Assembly: GCF_009296315.1 (NCBI RefSeq)
Contig: NZ_WHLY01000002.1
Location: 4,562,501-4,626,500 of the forward strand
Origin: Salmonirosea aquatica
GTDB taxonomy: Bacteria > Bacteroidota > Bacteroidia > Cytophagales > Spirosomataceae
Direction: 5' to 3'
DNA length: 64,000 nucleotides
This document shows, piece after piece, positions 36,498-47,148 of this stretch. Each line of letters starts with the position of its first letter. The stretch's first letter is position 1. Position numbers and translations under genes: made by a program. The notes below the pieces were generated by a model. That model did not search any database. It was given only the letters and a program-made list of their open reading frames with translations, and had not been told where the DNA came from.

Positions 36498-37409
36498 ATG
36501 TCCACCGAAAAAAAAAGCCATGAAGCCCACTCGGGCTGGTTTGAAGTAAAATACGCCACGCAAGAAGCCCGGCAGGGGGCCATTGAACGGTGGATGCGCG
36601 ACCGGGAGGAGCACACGATCAATCACTGGATTCACCAGCGGCTACTCAATCTGGCTCAGCCTTTTACCCAGGAAAGCAAAACCTGGCTCACTGTGGGCGA
36701 TGGCTACGGTTTTGATGCCAACTACTTTTACGAGAAAGGCTTGGACGTGACGGCCACGGATATTGCCGATACCTTTCTGCCCCTCTCGAAATCGCATGGC
36801 ATTCTGGATAAATACTCGGTCGAAAATGCCGAGAAACTGAGTTTTGCCGACGATAGTTTCGATTATGTTTTTTGCAAGGAAGCCTACCACCATTTTCCCC
36901 GGCCCTACCTGGCCGTCTATGAGATGATCCGTGTGGCCCGCGAAGCGGTGATTCTGGTGGAACCCCACGATCCCATCGCCAAAATGCCCCTGCTGCTGGC
37001 CATGCGTAATCTGCTGGACCGGCGCAATACGACCACGCTGCAGAAATATTGGAAAAACCGCTATTCGTTCGAAGAGGTAGGTAACTACGTATTCAAGTTG
37101 TCGGAACGCGAAATGGACAAACTGGCCAACGGCATCGGCCTGCCCGCCGTAGCTTTCAAGGGGATTAATAACAATTATTACAACACCGCCACTGGCAGTG
37201 AAAAAGCCGACGATTCTTCGCCCGCTTTCCGCAAAATCAAACGCAAACTAGCCCTGCATGATTTTCTGGTCAAAGCCTCGCTGATGCCTTCACAGGTACT
37301 TTGCGCGGTGATTTTTAAGAAAATGCCTTCTGAAAACGTACAGGTCGCGATGAAAAAAGAGGGCTTTGCCTTTCACGTATTTCCGCCCAATCCTTACGCA
37401 GGTAGGTAG
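36498..37409 (+). CDS. Class I SAM-dependent methyltransferase
   Basis: 303 residues from ATG 36498; a GTG at 36474 would add 8. The SAM site is WLTVGDGYGFDANYFYEKGLDVTATD with acidic D at the end of strand 2, then NAEKLSFADDSFDYVFCKEAYHHFPRP, the motif IV region of Methyltransf_11-type enzymes. The C-terminal ~120 residues are basic and show no domain I know. It lies among polysaccharide genes, so methylation of a glycan precursor or lipid carrier is possible but not shown. Confidence 0.85.
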   Translation: MSTEKKSHEAHSGWFEVKYATQEARQGAIERWMRDREEHTINHWIHQRLLNLAQPFTQESKTWLTVGDGYGFDANYFYEKGLDVTATDIADTFLPLSKSHGILDKYSVENAEKLSFADDSFDYVFCKEAYHHFPRPYLAVYEMIRVAREAVILVEPHDPIAKMPLLLAMRNLLDRRNTTTLQKYWKNRYSFEEVGNYVFKLSEREMDKLANGIGLPAVAFKGINNNYYNTATGSEKADDSSPAFRKIKRKLALHDFLVKASLMPSQVLCAVIFKKMPSENVQVAMKKEGFAFHVFPPNPYAGR

Positions 37410-37413
37410 GTGC

Positions 37414-38226
37414 CTATTTTGTTTCGCGCCAGCCGAAAATATTGAGCTGCAGATCCATCACGTCATTGTTGCGGTAGCGGTGGTTGACAAAGGGCCGCTT
37501 GCGGTGCTGGTTGGTGTCCAGGTAGTAGCGAAAGCCGTTTTCTTCAAATACCCGGACCACGCTGGCCAGCGCTTGCGGATGACCGGGATAGGAGTGGAAC
37601 TCCACGAACAGATTCTGCACGTGACTTAGCGCGTCGTGGCAGTCAGCGAGTACCTCGGTTTCGGCGCCTTCGATGTCGATCTTCAGGAAATCAATGCGCT
37701 CTTCGGCCAGCAGGTAGTCGCGCAGCCGCACCGAGGGTACCTTTTTCTTTTCGGAATGGGAATACATGGACGAAGAATCGGCGGCTTCACTCCCGAACTC
37801 GACGCCATCGCCATTGATCCACACGGCTTTATCAATGACCTGTACATCGTCGATGCCATTGGTCCGAAGGTTTTCTTTGAGCAAAGCCGCAATGTTGGCC
37901 TCGGCTTCAAAAGCCGTAATGCGCGCCTGAGGGTACCTTTCCTTAAAGTACAGAACGCTCATGCCCACATTGGAGCCACAGTCCAGAATCACCGGCTGTT
38001 TTTGGGTGGTGGAAAAAAGGTAGTATTCATCGGCAAAAATCTCCTGATGCTGGAACAGGAACGACATCGTATCCGGTACCCGCAGCCGGTATCTACCGAA
38101 CTTTACCTCGGTGAGCACGTGGCGCGGGCGGTCGCCATAATGCCACAGCAGGCGAATGAAATCGCGGTCGCGGGGGGTGCGTAGGGCGTTGTAGGGTTCC
38201 TTTAAAAGTTGTCGTAGCCAGAACAT
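37414..38226 (-). CDS. FkbM-family methyltransferase
   Basis: About 270 residues from ATG 38226; the open frame extends upstream to 38394, but the MFWLRQLLKEPYNALR start is typical. SAM-binding motif PVILDCGSNVGMSVLYFKERYP, then ITAFEAEANIAALLKENL, the FkbM-typical FLKIDIEGAETEVL and LFVEFHSYPG. FkbM enzymes O-methylate sugars or polyketides. Its position next to glycosyltransferases favours a sugar substrate. It converges with the methyltransferase gene, 4 bases apart. Confidence 0.9.
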   Translation of the reverse strand: MFWLRQLLKEPYNALRTPRDRDFIRLLWHYGDRPRHVLTEVKFGRYRLRVPDTMSFLFQHQEIFADEYYLFSTTQKQPVILDCGSNVGMSVLYFKERYPQARITAFEAEANIAALLKENLRTNGIDDVQVIDKAVWINGDGVEFGSEAADSSSMYSHSEKKKVPSVRLRDYLLAEERIDFLKIDIEGAETEVLADCHDALSHVQNLFVEFHSYPGHPQALASVVRVFEENGFRYYLDTNQHRKRPFVNHRYRNNDVMDLQLNIFGWRETK

Positions 38227-38404
38227 AGTAGGAAGATACGAATGATAAACGGGGTCTCTGCTGGTGAGCGCCAAAGATACGGGCATTGCGCTGCTTTTTG
38301 GTGGGTACCTTGTAAAACTCGGGAGTATAGCGCTCGGCCTGACGGTGATTTTCAGGAAACGGCTAAAATGAATAGCTTTGCGCCTTGGTTTCAATCTGTA
38401 TCTG

Positions 38405-39670
<1,266 letters not shown>

Positions 39671-39745
39671 ATGAATGCACTTCTTACTCCAATGAAAAAC
39701 AATAAAAAGCCAATGGCTATCAGCCATTAGCTATCAGCTAAAAAA

Positions 39746-40954
39746 ATGCGCATTTGCTTCATCATGGTGGGCTTGCCTCACTACTTCACGCTGGTACTCA
39801 ATAAAATGGTTTCCGAAACCGGCCACGAGGTGGTGCTGATCAAGCCGCAGCAGAAAAGTAAGACCATCGGATCGGGCGTGAAGGAGGATACGCGCGGAGC
39901 GCAATTTGGTCTGGTGGAACTCCCCGAATACACGGCCTGGTACGGAAAGCCGTTTTTAGAGAATCTCATCCCTACCTTACAGGAAATGAAGCCCGATATT
40001 GTGGTCATGTCGGCCTGGCCCTATTTCCTGCATTTCGTGCTCAACCCGTTTTTTTATTTCCAATTTAAAAAACTGAAAACCCGGCTGATTTGCCGCGATA
40101 TTCCTTTCAATGTACCCTACTGGGGCAAGAGCCGCGAATACTATTTTTCGGGCAAAAACCAGACCGAGGGCGGTCCCACTGCCCGCACCTGGCGAGGGTA
40201 CCTGCCCTTCGGCATAGCTACTTTCCTGAAAAGATTGTACCTACCCCTAGCCGACGCCCACATCAACTATTTCGACGAAGCCCGGCTTATTACGGGTAGC
40301 TATGGGGTACCTCAGGAGAAAATTTTCATCGCGGCCAACTCGCCCGATACCGATACGTTGCTGGCGAGCTACCGCGAAGCGCTGACTTTGCCGCCGCTCC
40401 TACCTCACAATCTGCATCGGTTGATTCACGTGGGGCGACTCGTCAAATGGAAGCGAGTGGATATGCTGATTCAGGCGGTGAAAGACCTGCAATCCGAATT
40501 TCTCGGTCTCGAATTGGTAGTGATCGGCTTTGGGCCGGAAGAGGAAAACCTGAAAGAATTGGCTACGTCACTGGGCGTATCCACGCAGGTCAATTTTGTG
40601 GGCGGAGTGTACGACCCGCTGACGCTGGGTAGGTACTTGCTGGCTTCGACAGCATACGTGCTGGGCGGCATGGGTGGACTTTCGATCAATGACGCCATGT
40701 GCTTCGCCAAACCGGTCGTCTGCACCGAGGCCGACGGCACCGAGCGCCGGCTGGTACGCGAAGGCTACAACGGCTATTACTTCGAAAACGGGGATCAGGG
40801 TACCCTGAACGAAGCCCTGAGGAAATTACTGGCCGATCCTGAAAAAGTGGCGCGCTTTGGGGCTAATTCACTGAAAATTATCGAAGAAGAAATCAACATC
40901 CATAGCGTAATCCGCGAGTACCAGGCCGCGTTCGACTATGTGATGCGCCAATGA
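39746..40954 (+). CDS. Family 4 glycosyltransferase
   Basis: 402 residues, GT-B fold. It starts MRICFIMVGLPHYFTLVLNK; the C-terminal half has LIHVGRLVKWKRVDMLIQAV, VVIGFGPEEENL and LSINDAMCFAKPVVCTEADGTE, the donor-binding region with a variant E-x7-E. The preceding gap (39671-39745) includes a small run of AGCCAATGGCTATCAGCC-type repeats. Likely one of the transferases building the surface polysaccharide repeat. Confidence 0.9.
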   Translation: MRICFIMVGLPHYFTLVLNKMVSETGHEVVLIKPQQKSKTIGSGVKEDTRGAQFGLVELPEYTAWYGKPFLENLIPTLQEMKPDIVVMSAWPYFLHFVLNPFFYFQFKKLKTRLICRDIPFNVPYWGKSREYYFSGKNQTEGGPTARTWRGYLPFGIATFLKRLYLPLADAHINYFDEARLITGSYGVPQEKIFIAANSPDTDTLLASYREALTLPPLLPHNLHRLIHVGRLVKWKRVDMLIQAVKDLQSEFLGLELVVIGFGPEEENLKELATSLGVSTQVNFVGGVYDPLTLGRYLLASTAYVLGGMGGLSINDAMCFAKPVVCTEADGTERRLVREGYNGYYFENGDQGTLNEALRKLLADPEKVARFGANSLKIIEEEINIHSVIREYQAAFDYVMRQ

Positions 40955-40963
40955 ACTTGTGGT

Positions 40964-40980
40964 ACGGGCTTCCAGCCCGT
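40964..40980. repeat. REP-like ACGGGCTTCCAGCCCGT hairpin
   Basis: 7-bp perfect stem ACGGGCT/AGCCCGT with a 3-base loop, 10 bases after the glycosyltransferase stop. The flanks read GTGGT and CGATTACC, the usual setting of REP-like palindromes. It could serve as a weak terminator. Related to 12096-12109. Confidence 0.5.
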
Positions 40981-41051
40981 CGATTACCCTACTGTTCCAA
41001 TTGAACACAGCACAATCCTAACCAGGTACCCTACCTTTCCCCGGCATTCAC

Positions 41052-41059
41052 TACTTTTG
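41052..41059 (+). promoter_or_regulatory. -7 box TACTTTTG upstream of wecB
   Basis: Exact fit to TAnnTTTG, about 22 bases before the TTG start at 41081. It covers the alternative TTG at 41057, which is one reason to reject that start. Confidence 0.45.
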
Positions 41060-41080
41060 CCAAAAAAAGAAATTACTTCC

Positions 41081-42178
41081 TTGAAAATATTGAGCATTGT
41101 GGGCGCCCGCCCCAACTTCATGAAGGTGGCACCGCTGCACCGCGCCTTCGTCCAAGCGTGCATCGAATCCAAAATCGTTCATACCGGACAGCACTACGAC
41201 GCAAAAATGTCCGACGTGTTTTTCAACCAGCTGGAGCTACCCCAACCCGATTATTTTCTGGGGATCGGCGGAGGTACCCACACCCAGCAGACCGCGAAAA
41301 TCATGCTGGAATTTGAGCCGATTCTGGCCGCTGAAAAACCGGATGTGGTGCTGGTGGTGGGTGATGTCAATTCCACCATCGCCTGTGCCCTGGTAGCTGT
41401 GAAGGAGCACGTGCCGCTGGTGCACGTGGAAGCTGGCTTACGCAGTGGCGACCGCCGGATGCCCGAGGAAATCAACCGCATCCTGACCGACAGTATTTCC
41501 AATGACCTGTTCGTGACTGAGCAGGCCGGCCTGGACAATCTTGAAAAAGAGGGAGTACCTACGGAGAAAGTGCATTTTGTGGGCAACGTCATGATCGATT
41601 CCCTGGCCTATTACCGCCGGAAAGCCGAACAACTCGACCTACCAGCTACCTTGGGACTTACCTCAAAACAATACGTGCTCATGACCATGCACCGGCCCAG
41701 CAATGTGGATGTGGAGGCCGGTCTGCGGTCGATTCTCGAAATCGTCAAAAACACCGCTGCGCTCCGGCCGGTAGTGTTCCCGGTGCATCCGCGCACACTC
41801 AATAACATGGAACGCTTCGGGCTACTGGACGAACTGCAATCGCTGCCGAATATCACGATACTGGAACCGCAGGGGTACCTTGAATTTCTCAATCTGATGA
41901 CGCACGCGGAATTGATCATTACCGATTCGGGTGGAATCCAGGAAGAAACTACCTACCTGCAGGTACCCTGCATCACTTTCCGGGCCAGCACCGAGCGGCC
42001 CGTGACGGTGGAGCTAGGTACCAACTATTTGCTCAGTGACCTCGACCCTGCCTCGGTCAACGATCTGGTGCAAAGCATCTTGGCCGGTCAGGCCAAACAG
42101 GGTACCATCCCGCCCCTTTGGGACGGCCACGCCGCCGAACGCATAGCAGCCACGTTGCAGGAAAAGTACGATCAATAA
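41081..42178 (+). CDS. wecB: UDP-N-acetylglucosamine 2-epimerase, non-hydrolysing
   Basis: Interconverts UDP-GlcNAc and UDP-ManNAc. 365 residues from TTG 41081, giving the usual LKILSIVGARPNFMKVAPL start; TTG 41057 would add 8 residues. Family signatures: HTGQHYD near the start, GDVNSTIACALVA, HVEAGLRSGDRRMPEEINR with catalytic residues, FVGNVMIDSL, TMHRPSNVD, and ITDSGGIQEETTYLQVPCITFR. Supplies an activated sugar for the surrounding polysaccharide genes, probably with the dehydrogenase at 38405. Confidence 0.95.
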   Translation: MKILSIVGARPNFMKVAPLHRAFVQACIESKIVHTGQHYDAKMSDVFFNQLELPQPDYFLGIGGGTHTQQTAKIMLEFEPILAAEKPDVVLVVGDVNSTIACALVAVKEHVPLVHVEAGLRSGDRRMPEEINRILTDSISNDLFVTEQAGLDNLEKEGVPTEKVHFVGNVMIDSLAYYRRKAEQLDLPATLGLTSKQYVLMTMHRPSNVDVEAGLRSILEIVKNTAALRPVVFPVHPRTLNNMERFGLLDELQSLPNITILEPQGYLEFLNLMTHAELIITDSGGIQEETTYLQVPCITFRASTERPVTVELGTNYLLSDLDPASVNDLVQSILAGQAKQGTIPPLWDGHAAERIAATLQEKYDQ

Positions 42179-42294
42179 GACGTTTGACTTTCGGTACCCG
42201 GCGCTTGAATGTCAAACATCGAACGTTCACAAAATATATAAGTTTTTACCCTAAAATCACCTTGACATCATTGACGTACTACGCAGTGTCCCCA

Positions 42295-42325
42295 CTGTCA
42301 ACCGTCAACTGTCAACTGTCAACTG
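42295..42325. repeat. Heptanucleotide tandem array (CTGTCAA)n
   Basis: Units CTGTCAA, CCGTCAA, CTGTCAA, CTGTCAA and a partial CTG, ending 7 bases before the TTG start of the flippase gene. The first 17 bases around it also occur at 30124-30140. Similar fragments (CAACCGTCGAC) appear near 49381. This resembles the heptamer STRR repeats of cyanobacteria in form only. Confidence 0.85.
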
Positions 42326-42332
42326 AATAAAT

Positions 42333-43838
42333 TTGGGAATCGTAGTCCGTCAGAGTCTTAAGGCTGGTTTGGGGTCGTACATTGGGGTGGGCATCGGCAT
42401 CATCAACCAGATGTACGTGTCCACCAAATTCCTGTCGGTGGAACAGCTGGCGCTTTCGCGGCTTCTGTTCGAGAACAGCCTGATGTTTTCGGCCTTCGCG
42501 CACCTGGGTACCCCCTTCATTGCCGACAAGTTTTTCGGTCTTTTCCGTGATGATGAAGAGAAGCACCACGGCATCCTGCCCTTTCTGCTGCTGTTACCTT
42601 TTGTGGGAGCGCTGTTGTTTGCAGTCATTTACCTAGCCTGCGCCGATGCCATCCGGGCCTATTACGTCGAGCAATCGCCCCTGATTCTGCAGTATTATTT
42701 ATTGGTTATACCCCTCACGGCATTCTGGATTTATATTTCGGTGCTGGATGCCTATTGCCGCAATAATTCCCGGATCGCCATCCCAAACTTCATCCGGGAA
42801 GTGTACCTCCGGCTGGCCAATGTGGTACTAATCCTCGTTTTCGGCATTGGGTGGATTAGTTTCGACCTGTTGCTATACCTGATGGTAGCCTCCTACGGAC
42901 TGGCCATTGTATTCCTGTTTGTGTATATCCGGCACTTGGGCAAGTGGTACTGGCGGTTACCTGATCGCCGTATCCTCACCAACCCGTTGCTCCTGCAGAT
43001 GCTGGGTTACGGTGGCTTTACCCTGTTGGGGGGAATTGGGGTCAACCTGATGCTATTCATTGACCGCTCTATGCTGGCGGGTGAGCGCGGGCTGGTCAGT
43101 ACCGGCATATTCATCATCGCCACCTACATCGCGGGCGTCATCGAGATTCCCCGCAAGGCCATTGCCCAGATTTCCATTCCGCTGATTTCGGGTGCACTGC
43201 TGAAAAACGATCTGGCTCACGTTCAGCTCATGAACCGCAAGTCGGCTCTGAACCAGTTGATTGCGGGAGGACTTTTCTTTTTGTTGATCTGGGCCAGTAT
43301 CGACGAGATTTTCTTCCTCATTCCCAAAGGCGAAACCTACGGCGAAGGTAAGTTCGTGGTACTTTTTATCGCTTTAGTCAAAGTTTTCGACATTGCCACC
43401 GGGCTCAACACCGAAATTATCCTGTACTCGAAGTACTTCCGGTTCGCCACGCTGTTCATTATCTGCTCGGCCATCCTGGGTTTTTCCCTGAATTTGTGGT
43501 TGATCCCGCTCTATGGGTTTACCGGTGCTGCGATCGCCACGGCCCTCACTACCCTGGTCTACTCAATCTCCCGTATGTCGTTTGTGTACATCAAGTTCAG
43601 GGTACTTCCCTTCACGGGCAAAACGGTACAGGTTGCGCTGATGCTGCTATTTTTGTATGCGCTAACTTTTTTAGTGCCCGACTACCCGAAAACCATCGTT
43701 TCGGCCATGCTGGTGCTGGTACTGCGATCGGCCGGTTTACTAGCAATTTTCGCGGCTTTTATCGTCTGGGCGCGCGTTTCGGAAGAAATTAACGGGCTGG
43801 TGGAGGGAGTTTGGGCAAGGGTAACAAAAAAATATTAA
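42333..43838 (+). CDS. Wzx-like polysaccharide flippase
   Basis: 501 residues with about 12-14 hydrophobic segments, in the MATE/MOP superfamily that moves lipid-linked repeat units across the inner membrane. It starts at TTG 42333 (GIVVRQSLKAGLGSYIGVGIG). Supporting features: LGTPFIADKFFGLFRDDEEKH in the first loop, LNLMLFIDRSMLAGERGLVSTGIFIIATYIAGVI-like core (read as GGIGVNLMLFIDRSML), and FTGAAIATALTTLVYS near the C-terminus. Its position in the cluster suits Wzx. The heptamer array lies against its start codon. Confidence 0.85.
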   Translation: MGIVVRQSLKAGLGSYIGVGIGIINQMYVSTKFLSVEQLALSRLLFENSLMFSAFAHLGTPFIADKFFGLFRDDEEKHHGILPFLLLLPFVGALLFAVIYLACADAIRAYYVEQSPLILQYYLLVIPLTAFWIYISVLDAYCRNNSRIAIPNFIREVYLRLANVVLILVFGIGWISFDLLLYLMVASYGLAIVFLFVYIRHLGKWYWRLPDRRILTNPLLLQMLGYGGFTLLGGIGVNLMLFIDRSMLAGERGLVSTGIFIIATYIAGVIEIPRKAIAQISIPLISGALLKNDLAHVQLMNRKSALNQLIAGGLFFLLIWASIDEIFFLIPKGETYGEGKFVVLFIALVKVFDIATGLNTEIILYSKYFRFATLFIICSAILGFSLNLWLIPLYGFTGAAIATALTTLVYSISRMSFVYIKFRVLPFTGKTVQVALMLLFLYALTFLVPDYPKTIVSAMLVLVLRSAGLLAIFAAFIVWARVSEEINGLVEGVWARVTKKY

Positions 43839-44716
43839 ATCAAATTATTTCTAACACGAATTTTGCGGCCTTCGTTTACCCTTAGTGTCACATAGTCAAT
43901 ATCCCGGATGTAAATTGTGTTTTCAGGATTTGTATTGGTTATGCGTGTGAGTTTTCTTTGATATGGATCATAAGCGTAAGGGGTAAAGCCAAGCTTTAGG
44001 ATTTTGTCATGCAGGTAATTCTGGCCAAATTCATATTGATTGGTTAATCCGTTGGTTTCCATAATAATGACTTTCAATTCGGGGTTTTTTAATAATCGAG
44101 TAGCCCCATTAATTACGTTAGCTTCATAGCCCTCCACATCGATTTTTATAACTTGGACAGGAATCCCTGACAACATATTGTCAAGTGAATCCACAGGAAC
44201 ACTGATGGTACTGCCTGTGTAGTTTTCTTCCTGGATCACATGATTTATTGCATCCAGTGAATTTGTGAAAGTAATATTTCCCTCTTTATCGCCAACTCCG
44301 CAGTTTATCAACCTTGTTTTTTCCTGAAGATTATTGTAGTTGGTATTCCTTGCCAAATTAGCAAAAGTCGACGGGATTGGTTCAAAAGCGATTGATTTTG
44401 AACCTGCCACACCCGATGCCAAAACGGTATAAGCCCCGATGTTGGCCCCTACGTCAACGAACATATCCTCCTGGCGCAAAAAATGCATAATAAAGAGCAT
44501 TTCGTTCGTATCGTACAGGCCCGTATATACTTGTAATTCTGCGCTTGACATTCCTTTTTCGATAACTAAAAAGGTATTTTCAATGAACGGATAAACCATT
44601 GGATAAGAATGGATTCTCGTGGCTATTCCTCTTCGGAAGAAAGTAGTAAGGGCTGATAGCTTGTTATTGATATTTAGAGGATGCTTTAAGATAGTTTGTA
44701 TTGTTTTTAATTTCAT
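43835..44716 (-). CDS. FkbM-family methyltransferase (second)
   Basis: 293 residues. SAM motif DMFVDVGANIGAYTVLASGVAG, then SIAFEPIPSTFANLARNTNYN, VPVDSLDNML and VIKIDVEGYEANVINGA, diagnostic of FkbM. It is convergent with the flippase gene and shares its last 4 bases. Codons are visibly more A/T-rich than in neighbours and GGTACC is absent, so it may have been acquired separately. Sugar O-methylation is the likely role. Confidence 0.9.
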   Translation of the reverse strand: MKLKTIQTILKHPLNINNKLSALTTFFRRGIATRIHSYPMVYPFIENTFLVIEKGMSSAELQVYTGLYDTNEMLFIMHFLRQEDMFVDVGANIGAYTVLASGVAGSKSIAFEPIPSTFANLARNTNYNNLQEKTRLINCGVGDKEGNITFTNSLDAINHVIQEENYTGSTISVPVDSLDNMLSGIPVQVIKIDVEGYEANVINGATRLLKNPELKVIIMETNGLTNQYEFGQNYLHDKILKLGFTPYAYDPYQRKLTRITNTNPENTIYIRDIDYVTLRVNEGRKIRVRNNLI

Positions 44717-44765
44717 TGTTAAAGGTAGCAGTAGGTAGGTGTTTTTATTTTGAGCTGATTACCGG

Positions 44766-46043
44766 TTAATTAATAATGGTGACGGTAGCGGAATTTATTT
44801 GTTTTTTATTGGAAAACACCTTGATCAGGTATATACCTGAAGGAACAGCTTTCTCTTTGTATCTACCATTCCAGGGTTTTTCATAGCCTTTTGAGTAAAA
44901 TATTACTTCTCCCCACCGATCATAAATGTAAATTTCAAAGCCGTTAATAGCTTCCCAATTATAAATTTTTAATTCATCATTATGCCCATCATCATTAGGA
45001 GTGAAAGCCGAGGGTATAAGCAGTTTAGTGGGCTCGGTAGTGGGTGGGGGAGGGCAATACTTGATGAGAATAGTCTTACTTATGGACTGAGGCTTTTCTG
45101 GAAAACATACAGTACTGTCAGGGATTATATCTGCTTTGATGGAAATCTCATAATCCGTTGTTTGGTCTGGTAATGACACAGTTACGGAACGAGCTGATTC
45201 TGATTGGATAAAAGCGGAATCAACTCGCCATTTTAGAATGGCATTGGTTCCAATATTCGCGGAAGCAACTATGGTTTCGCCCGCACATGGGTTGGAATTG
45301 CTGATTGTTAACTCAACCGGGTTGGTGGGGGTATTGCCTTTGAAAAGTTCCAGCACCTCCGACTCGCTTAAGGCCCGGTCATACAGGTGAACGTCATCAA
45401 TTTTTGCATTTGACGCTTGCCCATAGTTATTTCTAGCCCCTATGATTGCCTTGGGCGTAGTGGTACCATAAAAGGCCTTCTTTCCAATCACGGGATTAGA
45501 GCAAATCAATTTTCCGTCCAGGTACATATAGTAATTGTCGTCATCCTTAGTTAGAACCAGATGATACCACCTTTGTGTTTGTGGCACTTGGTCGTTGGTA
45601 CATCTTACATTTTGGGCAACTCCTTGATAAGATCCATGCGAAAAGGCATTATGGTACCCATTGGTGTATTGATTTCCCAATAAAATATGCTGGTCACCAT
45701 AATCGCTCCCTACTGAAATGAGAAAGAAAGCGATCCCTATCGCCGGCAAACTCTCCGGCGACACCCACAGGGAATAGCTGAATGTGTTTAGTAATAAAAT
45801 TTTAGAATTTATCTCGATAAAATCATCCACGCCATCAAAATAATACGCACTATTCTTTGCACCAAAACGGTCTTCGGTCAGTACCGCACCCGTCACTTTG
45901 CCATGATTCTGGCTGGGGCTGAGATCATTGGCATTGCCCGCAAAGGGGTAGCAGCCGATCAGGCCTTTGTTCAGATCAACTTGCGCGTTGGTCGGGTCTG
46001 GACAGAAGAAAAGGAATAGCAATGAATAAAATACGGATTTCAA
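44766..46043 (-). CDS. Secreted LamG/concanavalin-like protein with T9SS type B sorting domain
   Basis: 425 residues. Signal peptide MKSVFYSLLFLFFCPDPTNA. A LamG-like domain follows at about 25-235 (GLIGCYPFAGNANDLS, YYFDGVDDFIEI, RWYHLVLTKDDDNYYMYLDGK, IDDVHLYDRALSESEV). A beta-sandwich middle (cysteine-containing, Ig-like) leads to the C-terminal gliding-motility type sorting domain (LIPSAFTPNDDGHNDELKIYN ... YDRWGEVIFYSKGYEKPWNG ... GIYLIKV). It should be exported by T9SS and attached to the surface; it may bind glycans. Codon use is A/T-rich like the neighbouring FkbM gene. Confidence 0.88.
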   Translation of the reverse strand: MKSVFYSLLFLFFCPDPTNAQVDLNKGLIGCYPFAGNANDLSPSQNHGKVTGAVLTEDRFGAKNSAYYFDGVDDFIEINSKILLLNTFSYSLWVSPESLPAIGIAFFLISVGSDYGDQHILLGNQYTNGYHNAFSHGSYQGVAQNVRCTNDQVPQTQRWYHLVLTKDDDNYYMYLDGKLICSNPVIGKKAFYGTTTPKAIIGARNNYGQASNAKIDDVHLYDRALSESEVLELFKGNTPTNPVELTISNSNPCAGETIVASANIGTNAILKWRVDSAFIQSESARSVTVSLPDQTTDYEISIKADIIPDSTVCFPEKPQSISKTILIKYCPPPPTTEPTKLLIPSAFTPNDDGHNDELKIYNWEAINGFEIYIYDRWGEVIFYSKGYEKPWNGRYKEKAVPSGIYLIKVFSNKKQINSATVTIIN

Positions 46044-46149
46044 AACGATCGGGCTAAGAGAGATTGTTTCAACAAAACTAATGTATTATCAGCGCTCCTG
46101 AAATTATTGTTTCGGTAGGTTTTTGCATTAGTATGAGTAACCGCAAAAG

Positions 46150-47148
46150 TCAGATGAAAATCTTCTCATACGTCACCTTCTCCGATTTTTCTGCTCCTAG
46201 GTTTTCCTTGAACCGCATCAGTGAAGCTTTCTCGTGTCCCAGGTGGTCCAGTGACACCCCCAGATCAATCAGTTCGATGCCCGAACTTTGGGCGTATTTA
46301 TAGAGAAAGCTATTAAGCAAAACCATGGGACTATATGTACGGTAGTCGAGGTTATCGGCCGGGCAGAAATTGTACAGGATTCTCGAATTGACCCAAATGC
46401 TTACGGTCAGGCTGATGATCTGAATGCCATCTTTCACGACAAACACCAGTGCCTGTTCGGGTAGCCGGATCAGGAGCCGACGAAGCTGGGCAATATCCAA
46501 GGAAAGGGGGTACCCTTGCCGTTGGCGGCTTTCCGACAAAAAAGTGTACACCTGGTCGGGATCGGGATTGTGCCACTGCTCCACCGTGAAGCCCGCCCGG
46601 AGGCATTTGCGCAGGCGGCGGCGTTCGGAGGGATGGATTCCGTCGATAAATGGGGTCGAAGTGACCATAATGTGGTGGTTCACATGCCTTTGCCTGACGG
46701 TAAAGCAACAGCGTTGGTAAACTAAACGTAAAAGGATTGCCTGATTTTCATCGTAAGCTACGGGAGCGCTTTTGACTACCAGTTGCTGAATCCGATGTGC
46801 GATGCACCAGTGTTCAACTTCCTTCACAAGAGTAACCAAGGAATCGGCCGGAAGATCTGATGTGGCTTGCAGTCCGCCCAAGGGGGCTTGAGCAAGCGAC
46901 CATGCGGTACTGCCGTCGTGATCAAGGTGAAAAACAGCAACAAGTCGTCTGCTATCGGTATTCCAGAGTCCCCACGAAATGAGGTTTTCCGGTCGTTGGG
47001 TAGCCAAGTGTTCCACCCGCTGAAAAAGATAGGCCTCAAAAGCCGTTTCCAATCCGGCGAAACCGGCCGTATCCTTTTTGATTTCGTAGGTTTCAGGTAC
47101 CCCTTTTTCCAAGGGGCTTTTCACAGGGTCGTGTGGCTGTCTCATCAT
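46150..47148 (-). CDS. GNAT/FemAB-like acyltransferase
   Basis: 332 residues, start ATG 47148 (MMRQPHD; 47145 also possible). The C-terminal half is typical of the GNAT_6/FemAB-like fold: GIHPSERRRLRKCLRAGFTVEQ, YTFLSESRQRQGYPLSLDIAQL, VFVVKDGIQIISLTVSIWV, and the closing GIELIDLGVSLDHLGHEKASLMRFKENLGA. Such proteins often sit in polysaccharide clusters and are thought to move an acyl or aminoacyl group to a sugar or peptide. The donor and acceptor are unknown. Confidence 0.75.
   Translation of the reverse strand: MMRQPHDPVKSPLEKGVPETYEIKKDTAGFAGLETAFEAYLFQRVEHLATQRPENLISWGLWNTDSRRLVAVFHLDHDGSTAWSLAQAPLGGLQATSDLPADSLVTLVKEVEHWCIAHRIQQLVVKSAPVAYDENQAILLRLVYQRCCFTVRQRHVNHHIMVTSTPFIDGIHPSERRRLRKCLRAGFTVEQWHNPDPDQVYTFLSESRQRQGYPLSLDIAQLRRLLIRLPEQALVFVVKDGIQIISLTVSIWVNSRILYNFCPADNLDYRTYSPMVLLNSFLYKYAQSSGIELIDLGVSLDHLGHEKASLMRFKENLGAEKSEKVTYEKIFI

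Noticed and set aside
42250..42330. CRISPR-like array
   Set aside because: The repeat unit is 7 bases in direct tandem without spacers, and no cas gene is near.
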